In this document: piece after piece, positions 18,042 to 27,115 of the stretch
Layout of the letters: every line of letters starts with the position of its first letter
Numbering within the stretch: position 1 is the stretch's first letter
Assembly: GCA_002346545.1 (NCBI GenBank)
Contig: DEAA01000011.1
Coordinates: 67,867 to 131,866 of the forward strand
Length of the DNA stretch: 64,000 nt
From: Acidobacteria bacterium UBA2994
GTDB taxonomy: Bacteria; Acidobacteriota; Vicinamibacteria; Vicinamibacterales; UBA8438
Reading direction: 5' to 3'
Program-made: the position numbers and the translations under genes
The notes under the pieces: generated by a model
Seen by the model: the letters and a program-made list of their open reading frames with translations, nothing else
What the model was told of the DNA's origin: nothing
Databases searched by the model: none

Positions 18042-19409
18042 CTACACCTTGGCCAGCTCGACGGCCGGCCTCACCAGCTGGCGGTCGATCGACGCCGACT
18101 CGATACCGACCGTCTCCCGTACGCTCCGGGTCGACCCACCACCACCAGCGGGACCGTTGGTTAACAAGGTCTCGACCTCACCGCCGAGTCGGGTCGCCTC
18201 GTCACGGGCATCGGTGCGAGCGACAACGCGGAGCCTGACCTCGTTTGGATCGGCGTGCGCCAGTGCTGACGCCGTGCCGTGCAACGCGTTCACCCCGAGC
18301 AGATCGCAGCGAAGCTCCCGGGGCTGAACGCCGATCAACTCGAGCCGCTCGCGCACGATGTCGGCGGCCAGACGGGCCCGCCCCACGGCGCCTGGCCCAG
18401 CATAGGAGATCTGCCCCTCCCCTACGTACCCATCGCGATAGCCAACCGATACCTTGAGCGCCTGGGGCCGCGGACCGCCGGTACCACCAGCCACCGCCAC
18501 CCGGTCGGGTCCAACCTCGGCCAGGGTAACTCTGGAGAAGTCCGCGCTACTGTCTGGGGTGAGATAGCGATCCGGCTGGTGTACTTCGTAGAGCAGCTGT
18601 TCGGCGCAGGTGTGCTCGGTGACAATGCCGCCGGAACCGGACACCTTGGTAATCACCGCCGAGCCGCGCTCGTCCACTTCGGCGATCGGGAACCCGAGTC
18701 GACCCAGCCCAGGAACGTCCTTCACGCCAGGGTCGGCATAGTAGCCGCCCGTGATCTGCCCGGCGCACTCCACGAGGTGCCCGACCACCGTACCCGCCCC
18801 GAGTCGCGGCCAGTCGTCGGGCCGCCAGCCGAAGGCATGCATCTGGGTAGCGAGCGCCAGCGATGGGTCGGCCACCCGGCCCGTCACAACGACATCGGCC
18901 CCGCGCTCGAGCGCAGCGACCATCGGCTCGGCTCCGAGGTATGCGTTCGCCGACACGAGCCGGTCGCCAAGCTCGGAGACACAGCGCCCGGTTTCCTGGA
19001 GCGTGAGTTCCTGCTCCACCGCCAGCGCAGTGATCTCATCTCCGATGACTGCGGCGACTCGGAGTCCATCGAGTCCCTGCTCGCGGGCCAGCGCGACGAT
19101 CCGGTCGCGTGCGGCCAAAGGATTCGCCGCGCCCATGTTGGTAACAATCCGCACGCCCTGCGCGTGACAGCCTGGCAGGACGGCGCGCATCCGTTCGGCG
19201 AGCAGAGGGTCGTAGCCGCGCGCCGGATCCCGCAGCCGGGCTAGGTGTGCCAGCGCGATGGTCCGCTCAGCCAGACACTCGAAAATGAGATAGTCGAGGC
19301 GGCCCTGGTCTACAAGCTCGACCGCCGGCTCAATCCGATCACCCGAGTACCCAGCTCCGCCCCCGATCCGGATAGTTCGCACCGCGCCATTCTCCGCCGG
19401 AGACCACAT
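18042..19409 (-). CDS. AtuA-family (DUF1446) acyl-CoA / terpene catabolism protein
   Basis: A 455-residue DUF1446 protein: TIRIGGGAGYSGDRIEPAVEL at the N-terminus, LDYLIFECLAERT, VTNMGAANP, DVVVTGRVADPSLALA, GHLVECAGQITGGYY, then AYPIAE-like GFPIAEVDERGSAVITKV. This fits the N-terminal part of AtuA, linked to acyclic terpene or related branched acyl-CoA catabolism. The C-terminal domain is encoded by the next gene. A GTG at 19382 with GGAG upstream is a plausible alternative start, since relatives begin close to TIRIG; the ATG at 19409 lacks a clear ribosome site. It follows the CitMHS gene by 17 bases. Confidence 0.87.
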   Translation of the reverse strand: MWSPAENGAVRTIRIGGGAGYSGDRIEPAVELVDQGRLDYLIFECLAERTIALAHLARLRDPARGYDPLLAERMRAVLPGCHAQGVRIVTNMGAANPLAARDRIVALAREQGLDGLRVAAVIGDEITALAVEQELTLQETGRCVSELGDRLVSANAYLGAEPMVAALERGADVVVTGRVADPSLALATQMHAFGWRPDDWPRLGAGTVVGHLVECAGQITGGYYADPGVKDVPGLGRLGFPIAEVDERGSAVITKVSGSGGIVTEHTCAEQLLYEVHQPDRYLTPDSSADFSRVTLAEVGPDRVAVAGGTGGPRPQALKVSVGYRDGYVGEGQISYAGPGAVGRARLAADIVRERLELIGVQPRELRCDLLGVNALHGTASALAHADPNEVRLRVVARTDARDEATRLGGEVETLLTNGPAGGGGSTRSVRETVGIESASIDRQLVRPAVELAKV

Positions 19410-19426
19410 CTGGACAAGCCGTCTGG

Positions 19427-20725
19427 TCAGAACGAAAACGCACCGGTGGCAAGGGCGACCAGGCTCATGACGAGCGTGACGAGATAAGCCAGCGGTATGG
19501 TCTTCCGCTGGTGGTCGGCCAAGTCCACGCCGCTCATGCCGATCAGGAGGAACGTGGCCGGGGTCAGGGGACTGACCGGGAAACCGGTAGTCATCTGCCC
19601 CAGCAGCGCCGCACGGGCCACCTCGACGCCGCTGCCTCCAGCGATGTCAGCGGCACTGGCGATGACCGGAAGCACGCCGAAATAGAACGAATCGGGGTCG
19701 AACGCGAGGCTCAGCGGCATGGCAGCCAGCGCCGTCAGTGTGGCCAGATGCCCGGTCAGCGTGGCCGGCAGTGCATCGACCAGCGACTGCCCCATGGCCG
19801 TGATCATGCCCGACTCGCGGAGGATGCCAGCGAACACCCCGGCGGCCAGGATCAGTCCGACCATGGTCATGGCAGGACCGGCGTGTCGCACCAACTGGTC
19901 TCTCTGTGCTTGCGGTGCGGGGCAGTTCACGACCAGCGCCACCGCGTACGCGGTCATGAAGATAATCGGCAACGGCAGCACCGCCTGGACCAGGCCCACT
20001 AGGGCCAGAACAGTCAGGACGACATTGAAGGCGAATAGCCAGCGCGGGACCGGAGCGGATTCGGGCTCTGGTACCGTCGTCGGGTTCGTCTCGACGGAGG
20101 GAGTACCCGCCGCGGCCAAGCGACGTCGTTCCGAACGACCCAGCCACGCGGCGAGCGCAAGGACGGTCACCAGCCCGGCCACCAAAGAAGGTAGCAGCGG
20201 TCGGAACAGATCGAGCACATCCACCTGCAAAACCGTAGCGGCGCGCAATGTCGGCCCGCCCCAGGGCACTACATTCAAGGTGCCGGCCGAAAGGGCTACC
20301 GTGGCCGCGAGCACCGAGCGGTCGAGCCCGAGCCGCTCGTAGATCGGCAGCAGCGCAGGAATCGCGATGAGAAAGGTCGACGCGCCAGACCCGTCCAGAT
20401 GGGCCAGCATTCCCACGACGGCGGTGCCCATCACGATCCGCACCGGGTCGGCTCCTCCGAACCGCACCACGGCGCGAATGAGCGGCGCGAAGAGCCCCGC
20501 GTCGTTCATCAGTCCGAAGTACAGCACCGCAAACCCGAGCATGGTCGCAGTGCCGGCGACCGATTCGACACCGGAGAGCGCGAAGACCCCAACGTCGCTA
20601 CCCAATCCAGCCAGCAGCCCTGTGGCCAGTGGTACCAGCACCAGGGCGACCAGCACGGACGTGATCCGTGCCAGCACGAGGACAAGCAGCGTAACGACGG
20701 TCAGGATCCCGAACAGCGTGAGCAT
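19427..20725 (-). CDS. CitMHS-family carboxylate:cation symporter
   Basis: A 432-residue polytopic inner-membrane protein with about a dozen hydrophobic segments. MLTLFGILTVVTLLVLVL at the start, GFAVLYFGLMNDAGLFAPLI, HLDGSGASTFLIAIPALLPIY, and LSAGTLNVVPWGGPT fit the citrate-metal:proton symporter (CitMHS) family of the ion-transporter superfamily. The ATG at 20725 is preferred over upstream extension because the hydrophobic region begins there and the preceding gene stops at 20742. The neighbours (AtuA, phosphotriesterase-like protein) suggest import of an organic acid they process; the real substrate is unknown. Confidence 0.85.
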   Translation of the reverse strand: MLTLFGILTVVTLLVLVLARITSVLVALVLVPLATGLLAGLGSDVGVFALSGVESVAGTATMLGFAVLYFGLMNDAGLFAPLIRAVVRFGGADPVRIVMGTAVVGMLAHLDGSGASTFLIAIPALLPIYERLGLDRSVLAATVALSAGTLNVVPWGGPTLRAATVLQVDVLDLFRPLLPSLVAGLVTVLALAAWLGRSERRRLAAAGTPSVETNPTTVPEPESAPVPRWLFAFNVVLTVLALVGLVQAVLPLPIIFMTAYAVALVVNCPAPQAQRDQLVRHAGPAMTMVGLILAAGVFAGILRESGMITAMGQSLVDALPATLTGHLATLTALAAMPLSLAFDPDSFYFGVLPVIASAADIAGGSGVEVARAALLGQMTTGFPVSPLTPATFLLIGMSGVDLADHQRKTIPLAYLVTLVMSLVALATGAFSF

Positions 20726-20741
20726 GCCGGGGGGACGTCGA

Positions 20742-21881
20742 CTAGGTGGGCGTGTAGGCCAGCCAGCGGCGAGGGTTGTCGACGAGGATCTTCTGCAGCG
20801 TCTCGTCCGGGACACCGTAGTAGCGGAGCTTCGGGACGAACTGGATCAGCACGGTGGAGAACCCGTTGCCCCAGTTGGCCTTGATCTGGGTAGTGTTGGC
20901 GAAATCGGACGACAGCAAGATCTGGTCCTCGAAGCCAGCCTCGATGGCGTTGAGCACCATGTCGACCTTCACGCGCTCGGGGATGAACGATGCGCTCATC
21001 TCGTGGCCGACCGTGTCGAACCCGATGAACGCCCCCCGGCGCGCGATCTCCAAATGGGTCTGCCACCCCGGATCATCGTCTGCCTTGATGGTCGACTGGT
21101 GGCCGATACACAGATGAGCCAGGTCGACGCCAGCCGCCTCGTAGATGTCGAGCTGCTCGATGGCGCAGGTCGGGCAACTTTCGTGCGGCACGTGCGTGAA
21201 GATAGGGAGCCTGGTCTCCAGATGCGCCTGGCTGACGGCCTGGAGCATGGTGCGCTCGCCGTCGTGCATCTCGGGAAACGAGGTTCCGACCTCGCCGAGA
21301 GCGCCCCAGCGCTCGTTAGCTGCCTGGTGAACTAGCTGGGCCGCAATCTCCTCGGCCGGGAGCGTACCGAACTCCGCCGGATAGCTACGCTGGAGGAAAT
21401 AGCTACCGCCAGTGACGATCCTCACCGAGGACCGCTCGGCCATCAATCGGAGGTTCTCGAGCTGCTGCGGCGTGCGTGGACCGACAGAGGAATCGACGAT
21501 GCAGCTCACCCCGTCGAACGCTGCCATGTCGAGCTCCTCGACCATCAGACCGACCATCTCGTCGTTGGTCGGCGCGGGCGGAAATGGCGTGTCCGGTGCC
21601 CGTGGCTCAGGCGGTGGACTCCTAAAGGCGAATGACAGGTGCTCGTGAAAGAGCGTCGCGCCCGCGCCAAGCACGCGAGGGTCGATGTCCTCCAGCACGG
21701 TGCGAACGACTGCGCCGTCAGGAAACTCTACCGGCCGCGGCTGGTCTTCTGACAAGGTTGCAACCGACGCCGACTCCTGAGGCACAGGAGCCCCGCCGCA
21801 ACCGATCGTCGTCAGCGCGGTGCCCGCGGCCCCCGCACCCAGCATCCTGACCGCCGTTCGGCGATTCACCCTCGGACTCAC
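20742..21881 (-). CDS. Exported phosphotriesterase-family (amidohydrolase) protein
   Basis: A 379-residue TIM-barrel hydrolase. The N-terminus (VNRRTAVRMLGAGAAGTAL then IGCGG) combines a twin-arginine motif with a lipobox-like cysteine. The metal site shows HEH in LFHEHLSF, GEVGT where the bridging residue is Glu rather than carboxylated Lys (as in some phosphotriesterase homologues), FTHVPHE, IGHQST and LSSDF. The family hydrolyses lactones or esters. The GTG at 21881 is preferred: GGAG lies about 9 nt upstream and it falls 10 bases after the preceding stop; a longer start at 21989 would overlap the family gene. Confidence 0.83.
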   Translation of the reverse strand: MSPRVNRRTAVRMLGAGAAGTALTTIGCGGAPVPQESASVATLSEDQPRPVEFPDGAVVRTVLEDIDPRVLGAGATLFHEHLSFAFRSPPPEPRAPDTPFPPAPTNDEMVGLMVEELDMAAFDGVSCIVDSSVGPRTPQQLENLRLMAERSSVRIVTGGSYFLQRSYPAEFGTLPAEEIAAQLVHQAANERWGALGEVGTSFPEMHDGERTMLQAVSQAHLETRLPIFTHVPHESCPTCAIEQLDIYEAAGVDLAHLCIGHQSTIKADDDPGWQTHLEIARRGAFIGFDTVGHEMSASFIPERVKVDMVLNAIEAGFEDQILLSSDFANTTQIKANWGNGFSTVLIQFVPKLRYYGVPDETLQKILVDNPRRWLAYTPT

Positions 21882-21891
21882 GTCGGTGCTC

Positions 21892-22878
21892 CTACTGTCC
21901 CGCCTCACGCTCCTCGGCGCGGTGTCCCGCCAGGATCCCATCCATGCTGAGGTTACCTTCGTGGCAGGCGTACTCGTACATCGGCACATCGGTGCGTCGC
22001 AGCGGAATCGACGCGGTCCATGGGCTCACCCAGGTCTCCGGATCGTTCACCGTGTAGCGGTACTCAAGCGTCCCGTCGTCAATCCGGGTGAAGCGCTCGG
22101 TGAGCACCAGGCTGTCGGTGGTATTGCGCCAGCGACGGTCGAGGTTAAAGTTACGGGTTTCGACGACCAGCGTGTCGCCCTCCCAATGCCCGCGCGCCTC
22201 GCCCGACCACTGGGCCATGTGCTCCGGCAACAGCGGTCGCTCGTTGAGCGGCACCATTCGGACCGTGTGCACCATCTCGGTCACCATCGCGACATGGTCA
22301 GGAGTTTGGAAGACCTGTAGGTTCTGGTTGTAGCCGCCCGGCGTCAGCGGCGGACCCGCGTTGAAACCGAGTAGGCAGCGGTCGGCCGCGGTCCGATCGG
22401 TCCAGGAGTCAGCCGGATGAGCCTCCCGGTAGGCGCGGGCCTCCATAGCCCTTGCTTGTCCCGCCGGGGTCATCTCGGGCAGCCGGCCATTAGGGGGATC
22501 GACGATGAGCGACGTGCGTCGAGTAGCGACGGTCTGGGTACCGCTATCGAGCCAGAAGTTATTGTAGAAGCCTGGGGTGCCATCACCGCGGCGGTCCACC
22601 TGATTGGCCGCCTCGGTCCGCTCGGCTGGACGCTCAAGCAGCTCCTGGTTCCTGTCGACGACTTCCTGCTCGAGGTTTGCCGCCTCTTCTTCGGTGAGGA
22701 ACTCCTGGTTGCCGAGACTCTCAGGTCGCTGGAACGGGGTAATGGTACGAAAGTCCCAGATACCTCCAAGATCCGGGTCGCCCCAGGCCGTCGTCGGCGC
22801 GGTCTGAGCCGCCGCGGGAAGCGTGACGAGGGCGACGAGCGCCACCGCAAAGACCGACCGCATGGCACGCTTACGCAT
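21892..22878 (-). CDS. Secreted uncharacterised protein, seven-copy family, copy 5
   Basis: A 328-residue protein with a signal peptide (VFAVALVALVTLPAAAQ) and a strong AAGGAGGAG ribosome site just before ATG. Motifs: WGDPDLGGIWDFRTITPFQRPE, SLIVDPPNGRLP, ADRCLLGFNAGPP, YNQNLQVFQTP, EMVHTVRMVP, ARGHWEGDTLVVE, LTERFTRI, YTVNDPETW and YEYACHEGNLSM. It groups with copies 3 and 4. It sits 10 bases upstream of the phosphotriesterase-like gene and 44 downstream of copy 6. Function unknown. Confidence 0.87.
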   Translation of the reverse strand: MRKRAMRSVFAVALVALVTLPAAAQTAPTTAWGDPDLGGIWDFRTITPFQRPESLGNQEFLTEEEAANLEQEVVDRNQELLERPAERTEAANQVDRRGDGTPGFYNNFWLDSGTQTVATRRTSLIVDPPNGRLPEMTPAGQARAMEARAYREAHPADSWTDRTAADRCLLGFNAGPPLTPGGYNQNLQVFQTPDHVAMVTEMVHTVRMVPLNERPLLPEHMAQWSGEARGHWEGDTLVVETRNFNLDRRWRNTTDSLVLTERFTRIDDGTLEYRYTVNDPETWVSPWTASIPLRRTDVPMYEYACHEGNLSMDGILAGHRAEEREAGQ

Positions 22879-22922
22879 CTCTCCTCCTTGGTTGGTACTG
22901 CGAAACGTCGCAACCCGACCGA

Positions 22923-23840
22923 TTAGCGTCGAATCTCCTGCTCCTGCACCCGAGCCCCGCAGAGCAGGTTCTCCATGCCGTAGTTACCTTCATGGCAGGC
23001 ATACTCGAACAGCGGTCCGGCAAACCGCCGCATCGGAATCGACGCCGTCCACGCACGCGTATAGGACTCGGGGTCGTCGACCGTGTACCGGTGCTCAATC
23101 GTGTCGTCGTCGACCCGCGTGAACCGTTCGGTCGTGGCGAGCGCCCCTCCCGCACCCGGGCAACAGTTAAACCCATTCTGATAGATCTCGTCTCGAAAGT
23201 TCAGAGTCTCGACCACCAGGGAATCTCCCTCCCAGCGTCCGCGGGGGTCACCCATCCATAACCGAATCCGGTCGTCGACGTGAGGGCGCCCATCGATCGG
23301 AATGATCCGAGCCTCGTTGATCATCTCCTGGTGGATCACGACGTAGTCGTCGGTCTGCAGGATCATGTAGTTGTTGTTGTAGCCACCGGGACGTTTCGGG
23401 GCGCCGCGAGTAAGACAACGCTCCGACAGGTTCCGATCTGCCCAACTGTCGGTACCGCGCGCCCATGCCGCGCGGCGGTCACCCTTGGCCGTGCGGAACG
23501 GTAAGCGTCCGTCGTCAGGATCCACGATGAGCGACGTACGCGCCAGCGCCGTCCCGCGCTCCCACCAGTATTCATTGTAGCTACCAGGGTCACCCGCGGC
23601 CGGCTCCCGATCGGCCCGTCCCGCGTTGGCCGCGTCGATGGCGGCCACCTCCTCCTCGGAGTAAGTCTGCTGCCCGGCCACGGTATCAGGACGTTCGAGC
23701 GGAGTGGTGGTCGAGTTGGTCCAGAGACCCTGCAGGTTCGGGTATCCCGAAGGGCTCCAAGCCGCGACCGTCTGGGCACTGACCACACCCGCATGCAGCA
23801 GCACAGCCGCTGCGACCGTCGCGTAGCCAAGACAGCGCAT
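22923..23840 (-). CDS. Secreted uncharacterised protein, seven-copy family, copy 6
   Basis: A 305-residue protein with a signal peptide (MRCLGYATVAAAVLLHAGVVSAQ). Motifs: GYPNLQGLWTNSTTTPLERP, SLIVDPDDGRLP, SERCLTRGAP, YNNNYMILQT, EMINEARIIP, PRGRWEGDSLVVE, TTERFTRV, YTVDDPESY and FEYACHEGNYGME. It carries extra cysteines (NCCPG, and LLCGARV). ATG at 23840 is preferred for the signal peptide; a TTG at 23879 with GAGGAGA about 13 nt upstream is an alternative. First gene of the long minus-strand run, divergent from the SGNH hydrolase. Confidence 0.85.
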   Translation of the reverse strand: MRCLGYATVAAAVLLHAGVVSAQTVAAWSPSGYPNLQGLWTNSTTTPLERPDTVAGQQTYSEEEVAAIDAANAGRADREPAAGDPGSYNEYWWERGTALARTSLIVDPDDGRLPFRTAKGDRRAAWARGTDSWADRNLSERCLTRGAPKRPGGYNNNYMILQTDDYVVIHQEMINEARIIPIDGRPHVDDRIRLWMGDPRGRWEGDSLVVETLNFRDEIYQNGFNCCPGAGGALATTERFTRVDDDTIEHRYTVDDPESYTRAWTASIPMRRFAGPLFEYACHEGNYGMENLLCGARVQEQEIRR

Positions 23841-23953
23841 GGTGAGGGCACCATAGGCGGGAACGGCACCGCCGGTCAATGCCGCGTTCTTCGTCTCCTC
23901 GGCCCAGCGCGCATGAGTTTGACGCTGACCGCGGCATCCCGCATGCTCAGCCC

Positions 23954-25174
23954 ATGCAGACCACCTCCTTCGCTCGACACCTAGTCGCGACTGGCGCGCT
24001 TGCGCTCACGGCCGTCAGCTCGGCCGAGGCGCAGGACTGGGTCGCCGCATGGAGTTCATCGATGCAGAGCGCCTCCCCTGAAACCTGGTCGATGACCGAC
24101 GCCACGATTCGGCTCATCGCCCGGACTACGGTTGCCGGCGACCAAGTTCGGATCCGACTTGAGAACACCTTCGGCGAGGCACCACTCGACATCGGGGCGG
24201 CAACGATCGGTCTCCAGGCCAGCGGCCCGGCACTCGTCCCCAACTCTGTCCGTCCGATTCGATTCAGCGCCAGCCCGTCGGTAACCATTCCTCCCGGTGG
24301 ACTGGTGGTGAGTGACCCGCTAGCGCTGCCGGTGGAGGCCGAGCAACGTTTGGCCATTAGCCTGCACGTGCGCGGCACCGACGTCCGGAGCAGCCAGCAC
24401 AGCAATGGACTCACTACGTCATATGTCACCGAACCAGGCACCGGTGACCTGACAACCGCCGTCGAGCTGGACCTATTCCTCGACACGACGAACAGCATCC
24501 ACTGGCTCTCGGCCATAGAGGTTCACTCGTCTTCAGCGCGTGGCGCGATCGTCGCTTTCGGCGACTCGATCACCGATGGCTCCTGTGCCACGGTAGACGG
24601 CTATGACCGGTGGGAGGACGTCCTTTACACGCGGCTGCGTGAGCGTGATGGCGGCGCCCGTCTGGCCATGGTCAACGCCGGCATCGGCGGTAACACCGTC
24701 ATCCGAGTACCACCGGTGGGAAGCCCGCCCGGACTCGAACGGTTCGATCGCGACGCGCTCGACCTGGCCGGTGTCACCCACGTCGTGTTATTCCTCGGCA
24801 CCAATGATCTGCGCCGCGACGCCGAAGCGGACCAGGTCATCGCTGGGCTAGACACGCTGATGCAACGAGCGAAAGACCGCGGCCTCACGGTGATCGCGTC
24901 CACCATCATCCCGCGCAACCCGGTGCCACGTGGCCTTCCGGCCAACCTCGGCTTCACCCCGGCGAGGAACGCGGCCCGCCATCAGATCAACGACTGGATC
25001 CGAAATAACGACGACCTCGACGGCGTACTCGACTTCGACGCCGTAATGCAGGCGGACGGCGACAAAGACCTGGTCGAGCCGATCTACGACTGCGACGGTA
25101 TCCACCCGAACGTGCTCGGCTACGCAGCCATGGCACGGTCGATCGACCTCGACCTGTTCACCGCAGCGCCCTAG
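23954..25174 (+). CDS. Secreted SGNH/GDSL hydrolase
   Basis: A 406-residue exported hydrolase with a signal peptide (LVATGALALTAVSSAEAQ). The SGNH blocks are AFGDSITDGS (block I), NAGIGGN (block II), LGTNDLRR (block III) and DGIHPNVLGYA (block V with catalytic Asp and His). The N-terminal half (residues about 30-190) is a beta-rich module of the type seen before many GDSL lipase/esterases. It likely deacylates carbohydrates or cleaves esters in the periplasm or outside. ATG at 23954 is chosen because the signal peptide begins there. Confidence 0.89.
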   Translation: MQTTSFARHLVATGALALTAVSSAEAQDWVAAWSSSMQSASPETWSMTDATIRLIARTTVAGDQVRIRLENTFGEAPLDIGAATIGLQASGPALVPNSVRPIRFSASPSVTIPPGGLVVSDPLALPVEAEQRLAISLHVRGTDVRSSQHSNGLTTSYVTEPGTGDLTTAVELDLFLDTTNSIHWLSAIEVHSSSARGAIVAFGDSITDGSCATVDGYDRWEDVLYTRLRERDGGARLAMVNAGIGGNTVIRVPPVGSPPGLERFDRDALDLAGVTHVVLFLGTNDLRRDAEADQVIAGLDTLMQRAKDRGLTVIASTIIPRNPVPRGLPANLGFTPARNAARHQINDWIRNNDDLDGVLDFDAVMQADGDKDLVEPIYDCDGIHPNVLGYAAMARSIDLDLFTAAP

Positions 25175-25211
25175 GGCCTGCTCGGCCGCTAGCATCCGAC
25201 TGGAGGACACA

Positions 25212-26177
25212 GTGAGACGTTTGGCCACCGCCACCGTACTCGCGCTCGGCTTCGCGACGGTTCCCCTACTGTCACAGTTGCCCGACGTTCAACGACACCT
25301 CGACGCAGCCCGCGAGGCGGCCGGCAACGACCATGTGCTGCTATTCGATCGGATCTGCGCCGAAGCGGAACGCATCGCGGCTCCACGACCACCGCGGACC
25401 GCACGCCGTGGACCGCGACCAACTCCACCCAGAGAGTCCTGGTACGCCGAGCCGGTGCAGGTGTTCGATAACCTGTACTACGTGGGAATGACCGATTACT
25501 CGGCCTGGGCGGTGACCACCTCGGACGGCATCATCTTGATCGACGCCATCTTCGACTACTCGGTCGAAGACGAGGTCATCGACGGCCTGACCACCATGGG
25601 CTTCGATCCAGCCGACATCAAGTACGTCGTCGTCAGCCACGCCCACCTGGATCACGCCGGGGGCGCCAAGCTCTTGCAGGAGCGCTATGGTAGTCAGGTG
25701 GTCATGGGCGCGGCCGATTGGGATCTGCTCGATGAACGAAACCCCGCCTGGAAACCGAAGCGGGACATCGTCGCAACCGATGGACAGCGGCTGTCACTCG
25801 GCGACACCACGGTGACGCTCTATCTCACCCCTGGTCACACCGAGGGCACGATCTCCACGCTGGTCCCGGTCCGCGACGGCGGCCGCTCGCATCTAGCCGC
25901 GGCCTGGGGCGGCACTGCGTTCAACTTCGGTCCCGACCGGGAGCGGTTGCAGATGTATACCGACTCGGCGGAGCGGTTCCGGGACATCGTCGAGGAGGCT
26001 GGCGCCGACGTGCTGATCGCAAATCACACGAACTTCGACGGGTCCAAGACCAAGATCCCGGCCCTAGCCACCCGACAGCCCGGTGGTCCACACCCCTACG
26101 TGGTGGGTACGGACACGGTCGCCCGGTATGTCACCGTCGCCCACGAGTGTGCACAGGCGGCCCTCGCTGGGTTGTGA
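25212..26177 (+). CDS. Exported MBL-fold hydrolase, subclass B3 beta-lactamase-like
   Basis: A 321-residue protein starting at GTG with GGAGGA at 25202-25207. A signal peptide (ATVLALGFATVPLLSQ) precedes an MBL domain: FDNLYYVGMTDYSAWAV, SHAHLDHAGG (zinc ligands), LTPGHTEGT and ANHTNFDG. The spacing and HAGG tail match B3-type metallo-beta-lactamases and related lactonases. A basic, proline-rich linker lies at about residues 57-75. Whether it acts on beta-lactams cannot be told from sequence; many environmental relatives do not. Confidence 0.87.
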   Translation: MRRLATATVLALGFATVPLLSQLPDVQRHLDAAREAAGNDHVLLFDRICAEAERIAAPRPPRTARRGPRPTPPRESWYAEPVQVFDNLYYVGMTDYSAWAVTTSDGIILIDAIFDYSVEDEVIDGLTTMGFDPADIKYVVVSHAHLDHAGGAKLLQERYGSQVVMGAADWDLLDERNPAWKPKRDIVATDGQRLSLGDTTVTLYLTPGHTEGTISTLVPVRDGGRSHLAAAWGGTAFNFGPDRERLQMYTDSAERFRDIVEEAGADVLIANHTNFDGSKTKIPALATRQPGGPHPYVVGTDTVARYVTVAHECAQAALAGL

Positions 26178-26184
26178 GCCTCTT

Positions 26185-26775
26185 CTACTGAGCTTCGAGA
26201 ACGACGTCGAACTCCACCGCCACCGCCTGACCGACCAGCCCGGCAGCGAGACCCAAGTGCATCGGCACCACGCCGAAGTCGGCCGGCACGAACCGCGCTG
26301 ACCCGGTAAACCGGTCCCCGTCACGTTCGGCCCTGGCGTCGAGCGGCAGAAACCGGCCGTTCAGCTCAAGCTCGCCGCGAATCAGCCACACACCCTGACC
26401 TGGCTGCTCAATCGAGAGAGAGTGGTAGGTGACACGGGTGTAGCGCACGCCGTGGAGTCCGTCGAGACCAATCACCCGCTCGAGCAGCGCCTGACGCTGG
26501 GCGGTCGAGCGAGCAGCATCGACCACCCTCAACCCGGCCACATCGATGACCAGAGCAAGGTGGGGGTTCTCGGTGTCTTCCACCGACCCCTCGGTCAGCG
26601 GCGCGTCCATGACGAGCGCCACATTGTCGCCGGGACCGAGCACCTGCAGCGTGACCGTCGACCGGTCGACATCGAACCATCGCAGGTCGGGGCCTTGCGC
26701 GACCACCGCTGACGCCGCCAGACCCGCGGCAAGACTCAGCGACAGCGCACCTCCAGTACGTTTAGTCAACCTCAC
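26185..26775 (-). CDS. Periplasmic YceI-like (lipocalin-fold) protein
   Basis: A 196-residue exported protein (signal peptide GGALSLSLAAGLAASAVVAQ). The C-terminal part matches YceI-type proteins: ELNGRFLPLDARAERDGDRF, then GSARFVPADFGVVPM. YceI proteins bind isoprenoid or other lipophilic ligands in the periplasm. The N-terminal part (ENPHLALVIDVAGLRVVDAA) is consistent but weaker. GTG start at 26775 lies three bases after the stop of the ankyrin remnant. Family call moderately sure; ligand unknown. Confidence 0.72.
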   Translation of the reverse strand: MRLTKRTGGALSLSLAAGLAASAVVAQGPDLRWFDVDRSTVTLQVLGPGDNVALVMDAPLTEGSVEDTENPHLALVIDVAGLRVVDAARSTAQRQALLERVIGLDGLHGVRYTRVTYHSLSIEQPGQGVWLIRGELELNGRFLPLDARAERDGDRFTGSARFVPADFGVVPMHLGLAAGLVGQAVAVEFDVVLEAQ

Positions 26776-26778
26776 CCT

Positions 26779-27047
26779 TTAGTCTGGCCACGATCCCATC
26801 GTGCCCATCATCCTCGCCCACACCGCGGGCCGGGCCCACTCAGGTACGTCCTGCTCGACCGCCCAGATGCGCTCGTCGGGGTCAAAGCCGAGGTCGAGCA
26901 GCAGCTTGACCACGTCGGGCTGACCGTGCCGGACCGCGATGCTGAACAGGCCACCGGCTTCCTCCATCGGATTGGTAAGGGAACCGGCGTCGTCGGTGGT
27001 CCGCAAGAGGCCACGTCGCCGAGCGCGGCGGCGACACACGCCTTCAT
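26779..27047 (-). pseudogene. Ankyrin-repeat protein remnant, frameshifted
   Basis: An ATG at 27047 opens MKACVAAALGDVA, which reads like the first helix of an ankyrin protein. The continuation LLRTTDDAGSLTNP, GGLFSIAVRHGQPDVVKLLL and DLGFDPDERI lies in another frame, open down to 26779. One base missing near 27018 would join them. The repeat fits the ankyrin consensus well. After DPDERI the reading goes to AVEQDVPEWARP and stops, so it is also short, with a single clear repeat. A GTG at 27039 could allow an 86-residue product in the second frame. Confidence 0.5.
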
Positions 27048-27115
27048 CGATGCCCCTTCACACGCAGCAGGACCACGACCCGCTCGAACCGCTCCCGGAG
27101 CGACGGCTGGTCGAC

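Noticed and set aside
18279..19244. A 321-codon plus-strand frame opposite AtuA
   Set aside because: Antisense shadow without motifs.
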